This document shows, in pieces, positions 9,098 through 19,162 of a stretch of 64,000 nucleotides of DNA. Position 1 is the stretch's first letter. Each line of letters opens with the position of its first letter. The DNA is from Clostridiales bacterium (GTDB lineage Bacteria > Bacillota > Clostridia > Oscillospirales > Oscillospiraceae). The translations under genes and the position numbers were made by a program. Location of the stretch: the NCBI GenBank assembly GCA_022785125.1, contig JALFRA010000029.1, positions 1-64,000 of the forward strand, in the 5' to 3' direction. The notes below the pieces were generated by a model. It ran no database searches. It had not been told where the DNA came from and was given only the letters and a program-made list of their open reading frames with translations.

Positions 9098-10225
9098 TTA
9101 AAAAGAGTCCAAAAATCGGTTTACATCGTGCAAAGCCGCACCCACACAGGCACTGTGGGATTTGAATCGGTCCAAAGTCAAAAATGCGCCGTCTCCATCA
9201 AAAAGCGTCTTTTGACATACCTCCTGTCGAATCAGGTCCAGCTGATCCTCCAGATAGGCCGCCAGCATACCGCCCAGCACAATGTCGCAGTCCATACCCA
9301 TGCGGATGATGGCCAGGCCGTCCGTCAGATGGTGGCGATACTGCTCCCAGGTCAGTGCAATCTGGTGGTTGCCGCACTTTAGCATGGAGAAAAATTCCTC
9401 CAGGGTGATACCCAAGTCATCACTGAGGCGAGAAGTAGAACAATAGGCCTCCAGACAGCCCCGCTTGCCACACCGGCAGGGCCTGCCGTCAGGCACCACA
9501 CAAATATGGCCAAACTCTCCGCTGCGGCCATTGTCCCCGGTGTAAGGCTTATTTTCCATAAGGATGGCGCCGCCCACGCCTCGCTCCAGAGAGAGATAAA
9601 TTAGGTTTCTCCCCTCTCTTCTGGCCCAGCTTTCCGCATATCCGCTGGCATTGGCGTCGTTTTCTACACGAACTGCGTAGGAAAAGGCCCCTGTGATTTC
9701 AGCCAGAGGGATATCCCGCAGTTCCAGCGTGGGGGCAAACACCAGACGCTCCCGTTCCGCATCCACAATGCCCGGAACGGTGATCCCCACGCCCAGCAGT
9801 CTTTTCCGATCCAACCCCAGCGCATCCAAAAACTCCTCCAATAACTGGGCGACCTGCTGATAGTAGCGCGGACCATGATTGAATCTTTTATATATCTTTT
9901 GGTATCCCAGTTCCTGGGCCCGGATGTTGATGGCCACCAGCCGCACCGCATCGTCCATGATGGAGATTCCCACGGAAAACCGGGCGTCCGCCACCAGGGA
10001 AATGGTTCTGGGCTTCCGCCCGCCTGTGGAGGCCTGGGTGCCGGAATAGGACAGCAGGCCCTCCTCCAGAAAATCATTCAGATTACCAGATACCGTGGGC
10101 AAACTTAATCCCAGGGCCCCGGCAATCTCCTGTTTAGTCACCGGCTCCACATTTTGATAGATATACTGGTAGATCCTTCGCCGATTGGTTTGTTTCAGGG
10201 CTGCAGACGTCAGTGCCTTTTGCAT
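9098..10225 (-). CDS. ROK family transcriptional regulator (XylR/NagC type)
   Basis: 375 aa. Residues 1-60 form a winged helix-turn-helix (KQEIAGALGLSLPTVSGNL), followed by a ROK sugar-kinase-like domain. The zinc site is present: GEFGH (236-240) and CRCGKRGCLE (Cys250, Cys252, Cys257). It lies next to the xylose/pentose operon in the same orientation and shares a palindromic TTTTATAAAA core with it, so it most likely represses the operon and itself, relieved by sugar binding. Firmicute XylR proteins have this architecture; the true effector is not shown by sequence. Confidence 0.9.
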   Translation of the reverse strand: MQKALTSAALKQTNRRRIYQYIYQNVEPVTKQEIAGALGLSLPTVSGNLNDFLEEGLLSYSGTQASTGGRKPRTISLVADARFSVGISIMDDAVRLVAINIRAQELGYQKIYKRFNHGPRYYQQVAQLLEEFLDALGLDRKRLLGVGITVPGIVDAERERLVFAPTLELRDIPLAEITGAFSYAVRVENDANASGYAESWARREGRNLIYLSLERGVGGAILMENKPYTGDNGRSGEFGHICVVPDGRPCRCGKRGCLEAYCSTSRLSDDLGITLEEFFSMLKCGNHQIALTWEQYRHHLTDGLAIIRMGMDCDIVLGGMLAAYLEDQLDLIRQEVCQKTLFDGDGAFLTLDRFKSHSACVGAALHDVNRFLDSF

Positions 10226-10237
10226 ACGCCACCCCTT

Positions 10238-10268
10238 CTTTTATAAAAGTATTTTCTATTACATTCAA
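10238..10268 (-). promoter_or_regulatory. Promoter and operator of ROK gene
   Basis: TTGAAT (10263-10268), 17 bp, TATAAA (10240-10245) on the minus strand. The -10 lies inside the perfect palindrome CTTTTATAAAAG (10238-10249), the same core as the operator at 8914-8937. Autorepression is inferred. Confidence 0.7.
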
Positions 10269-10362
10269 GCTATCATATTCTTCGACAAAATGCAAGGGGG
10301 TGGAGATATTTTTTCAGCTTATAAAAAAGGCATCTCTCCCGCTTTTCTCTTCCACCAGCTTT

Positions 10363-10380
10363 ATTAACGCTTTCGTTAAT
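10363..10380. promoter_or_regulatory. Perfect 18-bp palindrome
   Basis: ATTAACG-CTTT-CGTTAAT. It sits between outer inverted copies of GCATCTCT (10330-10337) and AGAGATGC (about 10403-10410), about 70 bp upstream of the decayed BlaI-like gene. It could be that regulator's old operator; no other gene is near. Confidence 0.4.
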
Positions 10381-10447
10381 ATTCTCCTGACTTCCTGGCA
10401 GAGATGCGTTATAGTTCCATTAGAAAAATAGTTAATAGAGGCGTGGT

Positions 10448-10823
10448 ATGGAACACAGTGTATCTCTTTCTCACAGCGAGTGGCTCATTATGCAGGAGAT
10501 CTGGAAACGGGAGACCGCTACCTTTCGGGAGATCTGTGACGGTGTTGCGGGCCAGAACTGGAGCAAGCCGGCGGTGGCCGCCTTCCTGAATCATATGGAG
10601 AAAAAAGGCCATCTCCTGTGAAGTGGCCAGGCCGGTAAAGCTCTACCGGCCACTGATTCAGAAGGAAGCTGCGGTACAGGAGGAGACCCGGCAGATTTTG
10701 GACAGGGTGTATGGTGGGGATGTAGCCCTGCTGGCCCAGTCCCTGGTGAACTCGGAGGCGCTTGACAGCACAGAGGTAGAAGAGCTGATCACGCTTTTGC
10801 GGAAAGGCAGGGAAGGCTCATGA
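10448..10823 (+). pseudogene. Frameshifted BlaI/MecI-family repressor
   Basis: The first part (10448-10621, about 57 codons) reads as a BlaI/MecI winged helix: LSHSEWLIMQEIWK, then WSKPAVAAFLNHMEKKGHLL, then TGA. The remainder continues in another frame from about 10623 (VKLYRPLIQKEAAVQEE and a C-terminal helix), which is how intact members carry on. A small indel near 10615-10625 explains both halves. Intact relatives repress beta-lactamase or peptidase genes together with a BlaR1 sensor. The remains of a sensor gene follow with an ATGA overlap, so this was once a regulator-sensor pair. Confidence is high for family and moderate that no functional product remains. Confidence 0.75.
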
Positions 10824-11049
10824 CGCAGCTGCTGCAAATGAGCGTACAGGGGACTTTAGTCATCACCGTGCTGCTGCTTCTGCGCACACTCTTCCGCAGG
10901 CGCATCTCCCCTGTAATCCTCTACGCCCTGTGGCTGCTGCCAGCCGCCCGGCTTCTTGCTGCGCCCTGGTGGTCATCGTGGTGGTCTCTCTCCTCACGCC
11001 CGCACCCCGGCAGACGGTGCTGGATCAGTTTGAGGCAGCAAGAAAATAA
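10820..11049 (+). pseudogene. Truncated M56/BlaR1-like gene joined to a foreign gene tail
   Basis: The start reads like the first membrane segments of an M56 (BlaR1/MecR1) sensor: MTQLLQMSVQGTLVITVLLL, then RRRISPVILYALWLLPAARL. At about 10960 the homology ends after only 45 residues, where intact members have 300-600. From there another frame carries a hydrophobic stretch and SLLTPAPRQTVLDQFEAARK with a TAA at 11047. That looks like the C-terminus of a sodium:solute symporter (inference from the SLLT...P pattern). A deletion probably fused the two gene remnants. Confidence 0.6.
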
Positions 11050-11090
11050 AGGTAAAACCTCCGGCTAAACCCGGAGGTTTTACCTTTTTC
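11048..11090. terminator. Bidirectional terminator
   Basis: AAAGGTAAAACCTCCGG (11048-11064) and CCGGAGGTTTTACCTTT (11071-11087) form a long perfect stem with a 6-nt loop, T-rich on both sides. It ends the fossil genes on the plus strand and the 551-aa gene on the minus strand. Confidence 0.85.
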
Positions 11091-11145
11091 CGAATCAACA
11101 GTTTCGAAAGCCAGACAACGCAGCAAAAAATGAGCGGCAGCTTCT

Positions 11146-12801
11146 TTAGCGGGAATCTTTTCCGTAAAACCGATACACCCTTGTTCGATTTCTGCTCGAC
11201 TGATGGGTGGCAAGGCATAGTTCGCCTGCCTGATTCAGCGTATGACCCACAATATCCCCTACGAAGCGATGCCGGGACAGCGGCTCCAGATCGGGTGACC
11301 AACATTCAACATATCCGCCGTTGGCGACCCAGATGCGGTTTTGGCCGTCCACCACCGCCAGATAGTCCTTCTCCTGATTGCGCAGTTCCTTGCGCAATTC
11401 AAACTGCTCCAGATCGATCACTGCCAAACCGGAGCCATAGCCGGCACAAACGAGAAAACTGCCGTCCGGTGCGATGGACAGGTCAGACAGATACGGAACC
11501 GAGATCTGTCCCGCCTCCTGGAGATCCAACGTAAACCGAAGAAGGATATCGTCTTGTTGATAAGTGCCCTGCTTCAGCTGATACAGGTAGGTTCCATCGG
11601 TCTGGACAGGTTGATCGCTGTGCGAAACCGCAGAATGCAGGCACTGCCCCTCCATCGTCAGGCAGTGCAAAAAGGTCTCCTCTCCACTGCTCTCGGACAG
11701 ATAGATGCGTTCTCTCAACACCGTGATGCACCCAGGCGAGCCTTTCCTGCTCCAGAGGAGGTTGCCCTCCGCGCTATAGCGGTACAACACGGACCAGTTG
11801 TTTGCATCATCGACTGGGTGCATGGCGGCCAGAAAGCCACCGTCGGGCAGCAGATACCCGCGGCTGAGCGTCATGGACGCTCCGTCCGCGGTTCGGGGCA
11901 GCGCCAGCGGAACCGGGAGCCGCCCGGCGGAGTCGTACACAACGCTTGCGGCCCCCGGCGTATAAACGCCGCACCTGACCTCCACCATGTCGCTGGCAAA
12001 GGTCAGCAGCCGCCCATCTGCTTCTGCGTAGGAGAGGTCAGCCAATCCCTCCTCCATCAGAGGAGTGAGCAGGAGGTTCCCATCTCCATCCCAGTGGGCC
12101 CATTCACCGCCGGCGCAGCAATATCCGATAAATGTGCCGACGGGATATCCCAAAAACCTGGCCTCCTCTTCATCGGCATAACTCAGAGGCCGCAAAATCA
12201 TCGCGGAGTCTTCATTTTGCAGCGCTCGATCTCCAATCTCCTGCACCAGCTCCATACTGGTCTGGTTTTTGAGTTTGGGCGGCAGCGGATGGGCCTCGAT
12301 CCATGCACGAAGCGGCCCTTCATCCGCCGGTTGGAATTCCACTGCCGTAAAGTCATCATCCCAGCGGACAAACAGCGGCGTCCCCAGTAAACTGGAGAGG
12401 ATCTGCAGCTTTTCCTCCTGATCCGGTTCGGTAAAGAGCCGTTTCAAAAGCGGTGCAACCTGCTGCGGCAGCCCCAGGCCGGCGCAGAATACATTGGCAT
12501 TGCCCAGTACCCGCCCCTCTCCCCCCTGAGTGAAGATCGCGTGGCGCGCGGCGCGCTTTCCCGAGACATAGAGCGCCAGCGACAGGTCATCACCATCGAA
12601 CATGGACACGGAGAGTACGGTACAGTCCAGCTTCCTGGAAAGCCACCCGGCCTTTCGGTCCAGCTGGCCAAAGTAGAGTTCACCGGGGCAGGCGGTAATA
12701 AAGCGTTCCGACCATGTCCCCACAACGGCGTTGGGCATGGCGGCTTTGACTGCATCCTCTGTTGTTCCAAGGATTTGAAGGCTGCTCACAGTGGTGCCCA
12801 T
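11146..12801 (-). CDS. Hypothetical protein with beta-propeller-like C-terminal half
   Basis: 551 aa, family not recognised. No signal peptide or membrane segment is visible, so probably cytoplasmic. Residues from about 270 contain repeated strands with the look of NHL/WD-type blades: LPDGGFLAAMHPVDD, YRYSAEGNLLWSRKG, SIAPDGSFLVCAGYG, VVDGQNRIWVANGGY. The first half is an unrelated alpha/beta-looking region. AAGGAGATGACGCT precedes the ATG at 12801. It is a monocistronic gene between two terminators. A sensor or scaffold role would be guesswork; a structure prediction would show whether a full propeller is present. Confidence 0.7.
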   Translation of the reverse strand: MGTTVSSLQILGTTEDAVKAAMPNAVVGTWSERFITACPGELYFGQLDRKAGWLSRKLDCTVLSVSMFDGDDLSLALYVSGKRAARHAIFTQGGEGRVLGNANVFCAGLGLPQQVAPLLKRLFTEPDQEEKLQILSSLLGTPLFVRWDDDFTAVEFQPADEGPLRAWIEAHPLPPKLKNQTSMELVQEIGDRALQNEDSAMILRPLSYADEEEARFLGYPVGTFIGYCCAGGEWAHWDGDGNLLLTPLMEEGLADLSYAEADGRLLTFASDMVEVRCGVYTPGAASVVYDSAGRLPVPLALPRTADGASMTLSRGYLLPDGGFLAAMHPVDDANNWSVLYRYSAEGNLLWSRKGSPGCITVLRERIYLSESSGEETFLHCLTMEGQCLHSAVSHSDQPVQTDGTYLYQLKQGTYQQDDILLRFTLDLQEAGQISVPYLSDLSIAPDGSFLVCAGYGSGLAVIDLEQFELRKELRNQEKDYLAVVDGQNRIWVANGGYVECWSPDLEPLSRHRFVGDIVGHTLNQAGELCLATHQSSRNRTRVYRFYGKDSR

Positions 12802-12970
12802 AGCGTCATCTCCTTACTCGTGCGGCGCACAGCTGCCGCCGTTTCGCTTCTGCCAGTGGCATGGGCCCCATGTCCCCGCCTCTGATCGCAGAAACGCCTC
12901 TGTATAGTCTCAGTATATCTGCTTTCAGGGAAAAAACAAGATGAAACATACGCGTGACAGGAAAACGAGT

Positions 12971-12998
12971 CGGCACCCACAAGAACTGTGGATGCCGG
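12971..12998. other. Hairpin in gene-free stretch 12802-13102
   Basis: CGGCACCCACA (12971-12981) pairs with TGTGGATGCCG (12988-12998), with one wobble. It lies between the propeller-like gene's start and groEL's end. The rest of the 12802-13102 stretch shows no open frame I can support. Confidence 0.4.
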
Positions 12999-13056
12999 CC
13001 TGTTGTTACCCTATCACGCCCTTTGTTGGAAGCGTAAGTCGGGCGGGCAGCAAGGA

Positions 13057-13085
13057 GGGCCCCCGGAACGATGTTCCGGGGGCCC
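13057..13085 (-). terminator. Stem-loop after groEL
   Basis: GGGCCCCCGGAAC (13057-13069) pairs perfectly with GTTCCGGGGGCCC (13073-13085) 18 bp beyond the groEL stop. It lacks a good U tract on the minus strand, so it may terminate weakly or protect the 3' end. Confidence 0.6.
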
Positions 13086-13102
13086 AAACGTTTGCCATTG
13101 AA

Positions 13103-14942
<1,840 letters not shown>

Positions 14943-15227
14943 TTACTCCACGATAGCCAGGATGTCAGACTGACGAACGATGGTGTACTCCTCGCCGTCG
15001 ATCTTCACCTCAGTACCGGCATACTTGCTGGTGATGACCTTGTCGCCCACCTTCACGGTCATAACGACTTCCTTGCCGTCCACCAAGCCGCCGGGGCCCA
15101 CCTCAATGACCTGAGCCACTTCGGGCTTCTCCTTGGCAGAACCAGTCAGGATGATGCCACTCTTGGTCTTTTCTTCGGCCTCGACCAGCTTGATGACCAC
15201 ACGGTCGGCGAGAGGCTTGAGTTTCAT
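14943..15227 (-). CDS. groES: Co-chaperonin GroES (10 kDa)
   Basis: Heptameric lid of the GroEL chamber. 94 aa, typical length. It begins MKLKPLADRVVIKLVEAEEK (the family signature), contains a mobile loop SGIILTGSAKEKPE near residues 23-36, and ends with the conserved YTIVRQSDILAIVE. GGAGGAAC precedes the start. First gene of the heat-shock operon. Confidence 0.97.
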   Translation of the reverse strand: MKLKPLADRVVIKLVEAEEKTKSGIILTGSAKEKPEVAQVIEVGPGGLVDGKEVVMTVKVGDKVITSKYAGTEVKIDGEEYTIVRQSDILAIVE

Positions 15228-15276
15228 AATGGGTTCCTCCTTATATGATTCATTTTCTTATTAACCAATCCAATTG

Positions 15277-15303
15277 TTAGCACTCATTTTATCTGAGTGC
15301 TAA
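15277..15303. promoter_or_regulatory. CIRCE operator
   Basis: TTAGCACTC-N9-GAGTGCTAA, a perfect match to the HrcA operator. It lies between the predicted -10 and groES, 50 bp upstream of the start codon, so groESL should be repressed by HrcA and induced by heat or protein stress. hrcA itself is not in this window. Confidence 0.97.
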
Positions 15304-15314
15304 CCACGTGTATG

Positions 15315-15343
15315 ATAATACCTCTCTCCGCACAAAAAATCAA
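15315..15343 (-). promoter_or_regulatory. groESL promoter
   Basis: TTGATT (15338-15343), 17 bp, TATTAT (15315-15320) on the minus strand; a housekeeping-sigma pattern directly upstream of CIRCE. Confidence 0.85.
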
Positions 15344-15368
15344 CCCCCTTTTTTGAAAAAAGGGGGTC
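15343..15368 (-). terminator. Terminator upstream of groESL
   Basis: CCCCCTTTTTT/AAAAAAGGGGG stem followed on the minus strand by GATTTTTTG. It ends the 89-aa gene upstream. Its trailing T run overlaps the groESL -35 region, a tight arrangement. Confidence 0.75.
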
Positions 15369-15428
15369 GGTTTTGGAAAAATTCAAGTTTTGTTCACAAA
15401 CTCACAGGAGGAGTGCTAATCCATTTTC

Positions 15429-15698
15429 TCACATCTGGGTCCAATAATACTTGGAACGCTCCAATTCCTGGGTGATCATGATTTCCTTGTTCTTTTCGTC
15501 CAGGTCCATGCCCTGCCCCACCGTGCGGCAGGCCTTACTGTTGATGGCGCATACAAAGACCGTAACCATCACAAAAATCACATAGAGCAGCCAGGCCAGC
15601 AAACTGGTACGCAGGGCAGCCAGAAACGGAATTAGAAAGACATAGGGAAGATAGAGAACGCTCAAAGCAACCATGGTCCACTTGACGATTCTGTACAT
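15429..15698 (-). CDS. Small membrane protein, unknown function
   Basis: 89 aa, family not recognised. Two hydrophobic helices (about residues 6-30 and 33-53) are followed by a charged cytoplasmic or external tail with LDEKNKEIMITQELERSKYY. AAAGGAGGGGG precedes the ATG, a very strong ribosome site. It is 43 bp after the lipid-kinase-like gene and may be co-transcribed with it. It has its own terminator. Confidence 0.7.
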   Translation of the reverse strand: MYRIVKWTMVALSVLYLPYVFLIPFLAALRTSLLAWLLYVIFVMVTVFVCAINSKACRTVGQGMDLDEKNKEIMITQELERSKYYWTQM

Positions 15699-15741
15699 AG
15701 CCCCCTCCTTTTGTAACGGCTGGTCCCATATCTGTACATCT

Positions 15742-16689
15742 TTATTTTACCATGCACGCTTTCTCTTTACAAGTCTGCGCTCCCTGCCAGGTAGCTCCGG
15801 CGGGATAGAAAAACTGCACCTTCTGATCGGACAGCCCGATGGACAGGTCGGTCCCCTCTACCAGTTCGCCGTCCACATTGACTGCGGTAAGCCGGTCGCA
15901 CCGCACATTCATGGTCCGGCCCCGGCGCAGAATGGCCTGTGGAATGTCCCCGATCTCCCCCCGGGCAAATTTTTTGATCAGTGCCAGAACTGTAAATCGG
16001 GATACCGCCGGGATCACAATAAAATCCAGTACCCCGTCGTCGGGCATAGCCGTGGGGCTGGGATTGAATCCGCCGCCGTAGTACCGGCCATTGCAGGCAC
16101 ACAGCAGTGTGAACCGTTCCCCCGGCATAGGCTCGCCGTCGATCTCCACCTGATAGGGCAGGTGAATCCCCCGGATGATGGTGCGCAGGGCGGACATCTG
16201 ATAGGCCGCCGTACCGCTGACCAGGGGCAGCTTTTTAAAGTCGGCAGCCCCAAACCCGATGCGGGCGTCAAACCCTACCGAACACACATTCAGGGAATAC
16301 CGACCGTTGCATTCAATCAGGTCCATGGCGGTCTGCGGCCCATCCAGCAGCTGCTCCAGCTTCCAGAACCGGCCGGCATCCTGGCCGAAGATGCGCAGGA
16401 AATCGTTGCCCGAGCCCATAGGGCAGTGGGTCACCGCCACATGGCTCTGTCCGGCCGCGCCGTTGACCACCTCATTGAGGGTACCGTCTCCACCGCAGGC
16501 ATACACCCGCAGCGGGTCCCCTTGCCGGGCGGCCTCCGCCACCAGCCGGGTGGCGTGTCCGCTTCCCTCTGTCCGTACCGCCCACCACTCTGCCCGGCGT
16601 CCGGCCATGATATGGCGTATTTTCTCCAGCATCTCCTGGCTGCGGTCAAACTTTCCCGCATGGGGATTCATTACGAACAGGTGCCGCAC
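15742..16689 (-). CDS. Diacylglycerol kinase-family lipid kinase (YegS/DagK type)
   Basis: 315 aa. Nucleotide-binding motif GGDGTLNE at 66-73 (catalytic domain of the DAGKc family), preceded by VMNPHAGK (6-13), the usual N-terminal strand-loop. Members phosphorylate diacylglycerol or related lipids to feed phosphatidic acid back into phospholipid synthesis. I chose the GTG at 16689 because AGGAGG lies 6 bp upstream. A longer in-frame reading to 16740 would overlap the preceding gene and lacks a ribosome site. Specific substrate unknown. Confidence 0.88.
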   Translation of the reverse strand: MRHLFVMNPHAGKFDRSQEMLEKIRHIMAGRRAEWWAVRTEGSGHATRLVAEAARQGDPLRVYACGGDGTLNEVVNGAAGQSHVAVTHCPMGSGNDFLRIFGQDAGRFWKLEQLLDGPQTAMDLIECNGRYSLNVCSVGFDARIGFGAADFKKLPLVSGTAAYQMSALRTIIRGIHLPYQVEIDGEPMPGERFTLLCACNGRYYGGGFNPSPTAMPDDGVLDFIVIPAVSRFTVLALIKKFARGEIGDIPQAILRRGRTMNVRCDRLTAVNVDGELVEGTDLSIGLSDQKVQFFYPAGATWQGAQTCKEKACMVK

Positions 16690-16723
16690 AGGCACCCTCC
16701 TCTCTCTCTTGATCTGCTCTGTT

Positions 16724-17896
16724 TTACGCGGCAAAGACACCGGGATTAAATGTCCCCCAGAGGGTCAGCCGCTGTTCCGCCCGGGCCATGCGGGCCACGA
16801 TGGCCGCCGCCTCCGCCCGGGTCACCGTTCCCTTTGGATTGAAGGTAAGCTTGCTGTCCACTCCGGTAAGTACGCCCTTGGCATAGAGGCTGTAAATAGC
16901 ATCCGCGCCGGGATCGCCCGGCTTTACATCGGGCACAGAGGTCTTGATTCGGGACAGATCGTTGATATTCTTCATGTGCTTGGCCTGACTGGTGGCCGCA
17001 AAGATCTGGGCAATCTCCCGCCGGGTAGCAGGACGCAGGTAGTCCTGCTGGCTGAAGGTGCCGCTCTGAATGATGCCGCTGGCCAGGCAGTAGCTCACCG
17101 CGCCGGAGTACCAGTAAGGCCCGGTAGAGCTGCTGGTATGGAAGCTGTCGTTCTTGTAGCGGCTCTCCATGGTGGCGGCCAGCTTGAGCACCTCGGCCAC
17201 CGTCAGGGTTTGGTCCGGAGCATACCGGTTGCCCCCCACGCCGGAGGTCAGCCCCACATTATAGGCAATATCCACCCAAACCGTAAACCAATCCCGGGGG
17301 GATACGTCGCTGAAATTGGGCAGCTTGCCCCGGGTCAGAGAAAACCGGGCGGAGGGCACCCCTTTCTCCACCAGGATTCGGGGCAGCTCAAACACCGGGA
17401 TCTTGGTGACTTCGCCATCCTTGGTCAGGGTAAGGACCCGGGTCCCCCCCTGCTCTGTGATGGTAGCGCTGTCATAGATCAGGTCGTAAAGCAGGTTGGT
17501 GGTGCCCCCCTGTCCATCGGAGAAGGGCAGGATACTGGCCACACCCCAGCGGGTGCCTTTCTGCACTACATAGAGACCGCAGTCCAGGGGCAGCAGGGTG
17601 CCGTACTCCGGCTGGATCAGATAGGTACCATCCGGCCGGATCACACCCAGTTTACCGTCCAGATTCACGGCGGCCAGGCCCAGGGAAAAGGACACCACAC
17701 TGTCATATTGCAGCGGGACGACCACCTTTTTCTGGGCATCCACAAAGCCCCACTTGCCATTCAGTTCACACTGGGCCAGCCCCTCGCTGTACCCCCATAC
17801 CGTGGCCCCCTCGGGGGCGGCCAGGGCCTGTCCACCCAGCATGAGGCACAGGGCCAGCATCAAACAGGACAATCGCAGTGTCCGCTTCTTTTTCAT
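16724..17896 (-). CDS. Exported WG-repeat and SLH-domain protein
   Basis: 390 aa. A Lys/Arg-rich signal peptide (about residues 1-26, ending AQALA-like) is followed by WG-type repeats (NGKWGFVDAQKKVVVP, DGKLGVIRPDGTYLIQPEYG) at about 40-110. The region from about 190 to the end holds three S-layer-homology segments (FSDVSPRDWFTVWVDIAY, SGAVSYCLASGI, KGTVTRAEAAAIVARMA). SLH domains anchor proteins to pyruvylated wall polymers. The ligand of the WG part is unknown. It follows the methyltransferase gene by 3 bp. Confidence 0.85.
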   Translation of the reverse strand: MKKKRTLRLSCLMLALCLMLGGQALAAPEGATVWGYSEGLAQCELNGKWGFVDAQKKVVVPLQYDSVVSFSLGLAAVNLDGKLGVIRPDGTYLIQPEYGTLLPLDCGLYVVQKGTRWGVASILPFSDGQGGTTNLLYDLIYDSATITEQGGTRVLTLTKDGEVTKIPVFELPRILVEKGVPSARFSLTRGKLPNFSDVSPRDWFTVWVDIAYNVGLTSGVGGNRYAPDQTLTVAEVLKLAATMESRYKNDSFHTSSSTGPYWYSGAVSYCLASGIIQSGTFSQQDYLRPATRREIAQIFAATSQAKHMKNINDLSRIKTSVPDVKPGDPGADAIYSLYAKGVLTGVDSKLTFNPKGTVTRAEAAAIVARMARAEQRLTLWGTFNPGVFAA

Positions 17897-17899
17897 GTC

Positions 17900-19030
17900 C
17901 TACCTCCGTCTGTCAAGGCCGTACTGGAACAGATCGCATTTCAACATTCCGTTGTACAGCTTTCGTTTCTTGTCCGCCGTCCGGCCAAAGGTCCGCTCAA
18001 ATTCGGTATGGGAGGAGAGCACACTCACCTTCCACCCCTCCGGCAGGGTGCGCACCGCCTTGCCGAAGGCCCGGTACAGTTCCTCCGCCTCCCGCTTCTC
18101 CAGAATGCGCTCTCCGTAGGGCGGATTGGTGACCACCCGTCCCGCAGGGGCGTCCCGGTGAAACTTGGCAGCATCCGCCACTTCAAAGCGGACCACATCT
18201 TCCACATCTGCCTTCACCGCGTTGTCCCGGGCGATGGCCACCGCCTTGGGATCGATATCCCCGCCCCAGATGTCATAGTCGCCGTGGAACTCCTTATCCA
18301 TCGCCTCGTCGGCGGCCTGGAGCCACAGTCCGCTGTCCAGCCACTTCCACCGCTGGGCTGAGAAGGCCCGGTTCAGGCCGGGGGCCCGGTTCTTGGCAAT
18401 GAGGGCGGCCTCGATGGCGATGGTGCCTGAGCCGCAGAAGGGGTCGCAGAAGGGGTCCTTCCCCCGGTAGCGGGAGAGGAGCACCATGGCAGCGGCCAGG
18501 GTCTCCCGCAGGGGCGCGGCTACGCCCACTGCCCGGTAGCCCCGCTTGTGGAGCCCCGCACCGGTGGTGTCCAGCATCAGGGTGACCTCATCATGCATCA
18601 AAGAAAACTGGACCTGATAGAGGGCGCCGGTCTCCGGCAGGGTATCCATGCCGTATTTCTGTCCCAGCCGGGCGGCCAGGGCTTTTTTCAGCACCGACTG
18701 GATGGCGGGCACCGCGTGGAGCTGGGAGTTGAGGGAGTGGCCCTTCACCGGGAATGCTCCTTCCCGGGGGATAAATTCCTCCCAGGGCAGGGCTTTTGCC
18801 CCTTCAAACAGGGCCTCAAAGTCGGCGGCCCGATACCGCCCCACCACCAGCAGTACCCGCTCGCCGGTACGCAGATTCAAATTCACTCTGGGAATGTCTT
18901 CCGGACAGGCCTTGCAGCCCACCCGACCGTTCTCCGCCTTTACCTCCGGCAGGCCCAGCCGGCGCAGTTCCTCGGCACACAGGCCCTCCAGGCCAAACAG
19001 GGTGGGGATCAGCAATTCCAGTTCTTTCAT
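17900..19030 (-). CDS. THUMP-domain class I rRNA methyltransferase (RlmL N-terminal/YpsC type)
   Basis: 376 aa. The N-terminal THUMP RNA-binding region is followed by a SAM-dependent methyltransferase with CDPFCGSGTIAIEAA (motif I) and NPPYGER (motif IV, typical of N2-guanine methylation). The family modifies 23S rRNA guanine (m2G2445 equivalent). Length matches stand-alone Firmicute YpsC rather than the fused E. coli RlmKL. It is the first gene of the cluster running through the SLH protein and lipid kinase. Target assignment is by family. Confidence 0.88.
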   Translation of the reverse strand: MKELELLIPTLFGLEGLCAEELRRLGLPEVKAENGRVGCKACPEDIPRVNLNLRTGERVLLVVGRYRAADFEALFEGAKALPWEEFIPREGAFPVKGHSLNSQLHAVPAIQSVLKKALAARLGQKYGMDTLPETGALYQVQFSLMHDEVTLMLDTTGAGLHKRGYRAVGVAAPLRETLAAAMVLLSRYRGKDPFCDPFCGSGTIAIEAALIAKNRAPGLNRAFSAQRWKWLDSGLWLQAADEAMDKEFHGDYDIWGGDIDPKAVAIARDNAVKADVEDVVRFEVADAAKFHRDAPAGRVVTNPPYGERILEKREAEELYRAFGKAVRTLPEGWKVSVLSSHTEFERTFGRTADKKRKLYNGMLKCDLFQYGLDRRR

Positions 19031-19062
19031 GTCAGGCTCCTTATCACAGCATCGTTTGGTCC

Positions 19063-19091
19063 AGTATACCCTATTTCTCTCCGCTTGGCAA
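19063..19091 (-). promoter_or_regulatory. Promoter for methyltransferase-SLH-lipid kinase cluster
   Basis: TTGCCA (19086-19091), 17 bp, TATACT (19063-19068) on the minus strand. Divergent from nfeD. Confidence 0.65.
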
Positions 19092-19162
19092 ACTGTAACG
19101 GAATGTCACTTCCCTTTTTGATAGAATTATGCTAGGATAAGCGTAAGAAAGGAGGTCCGTCT

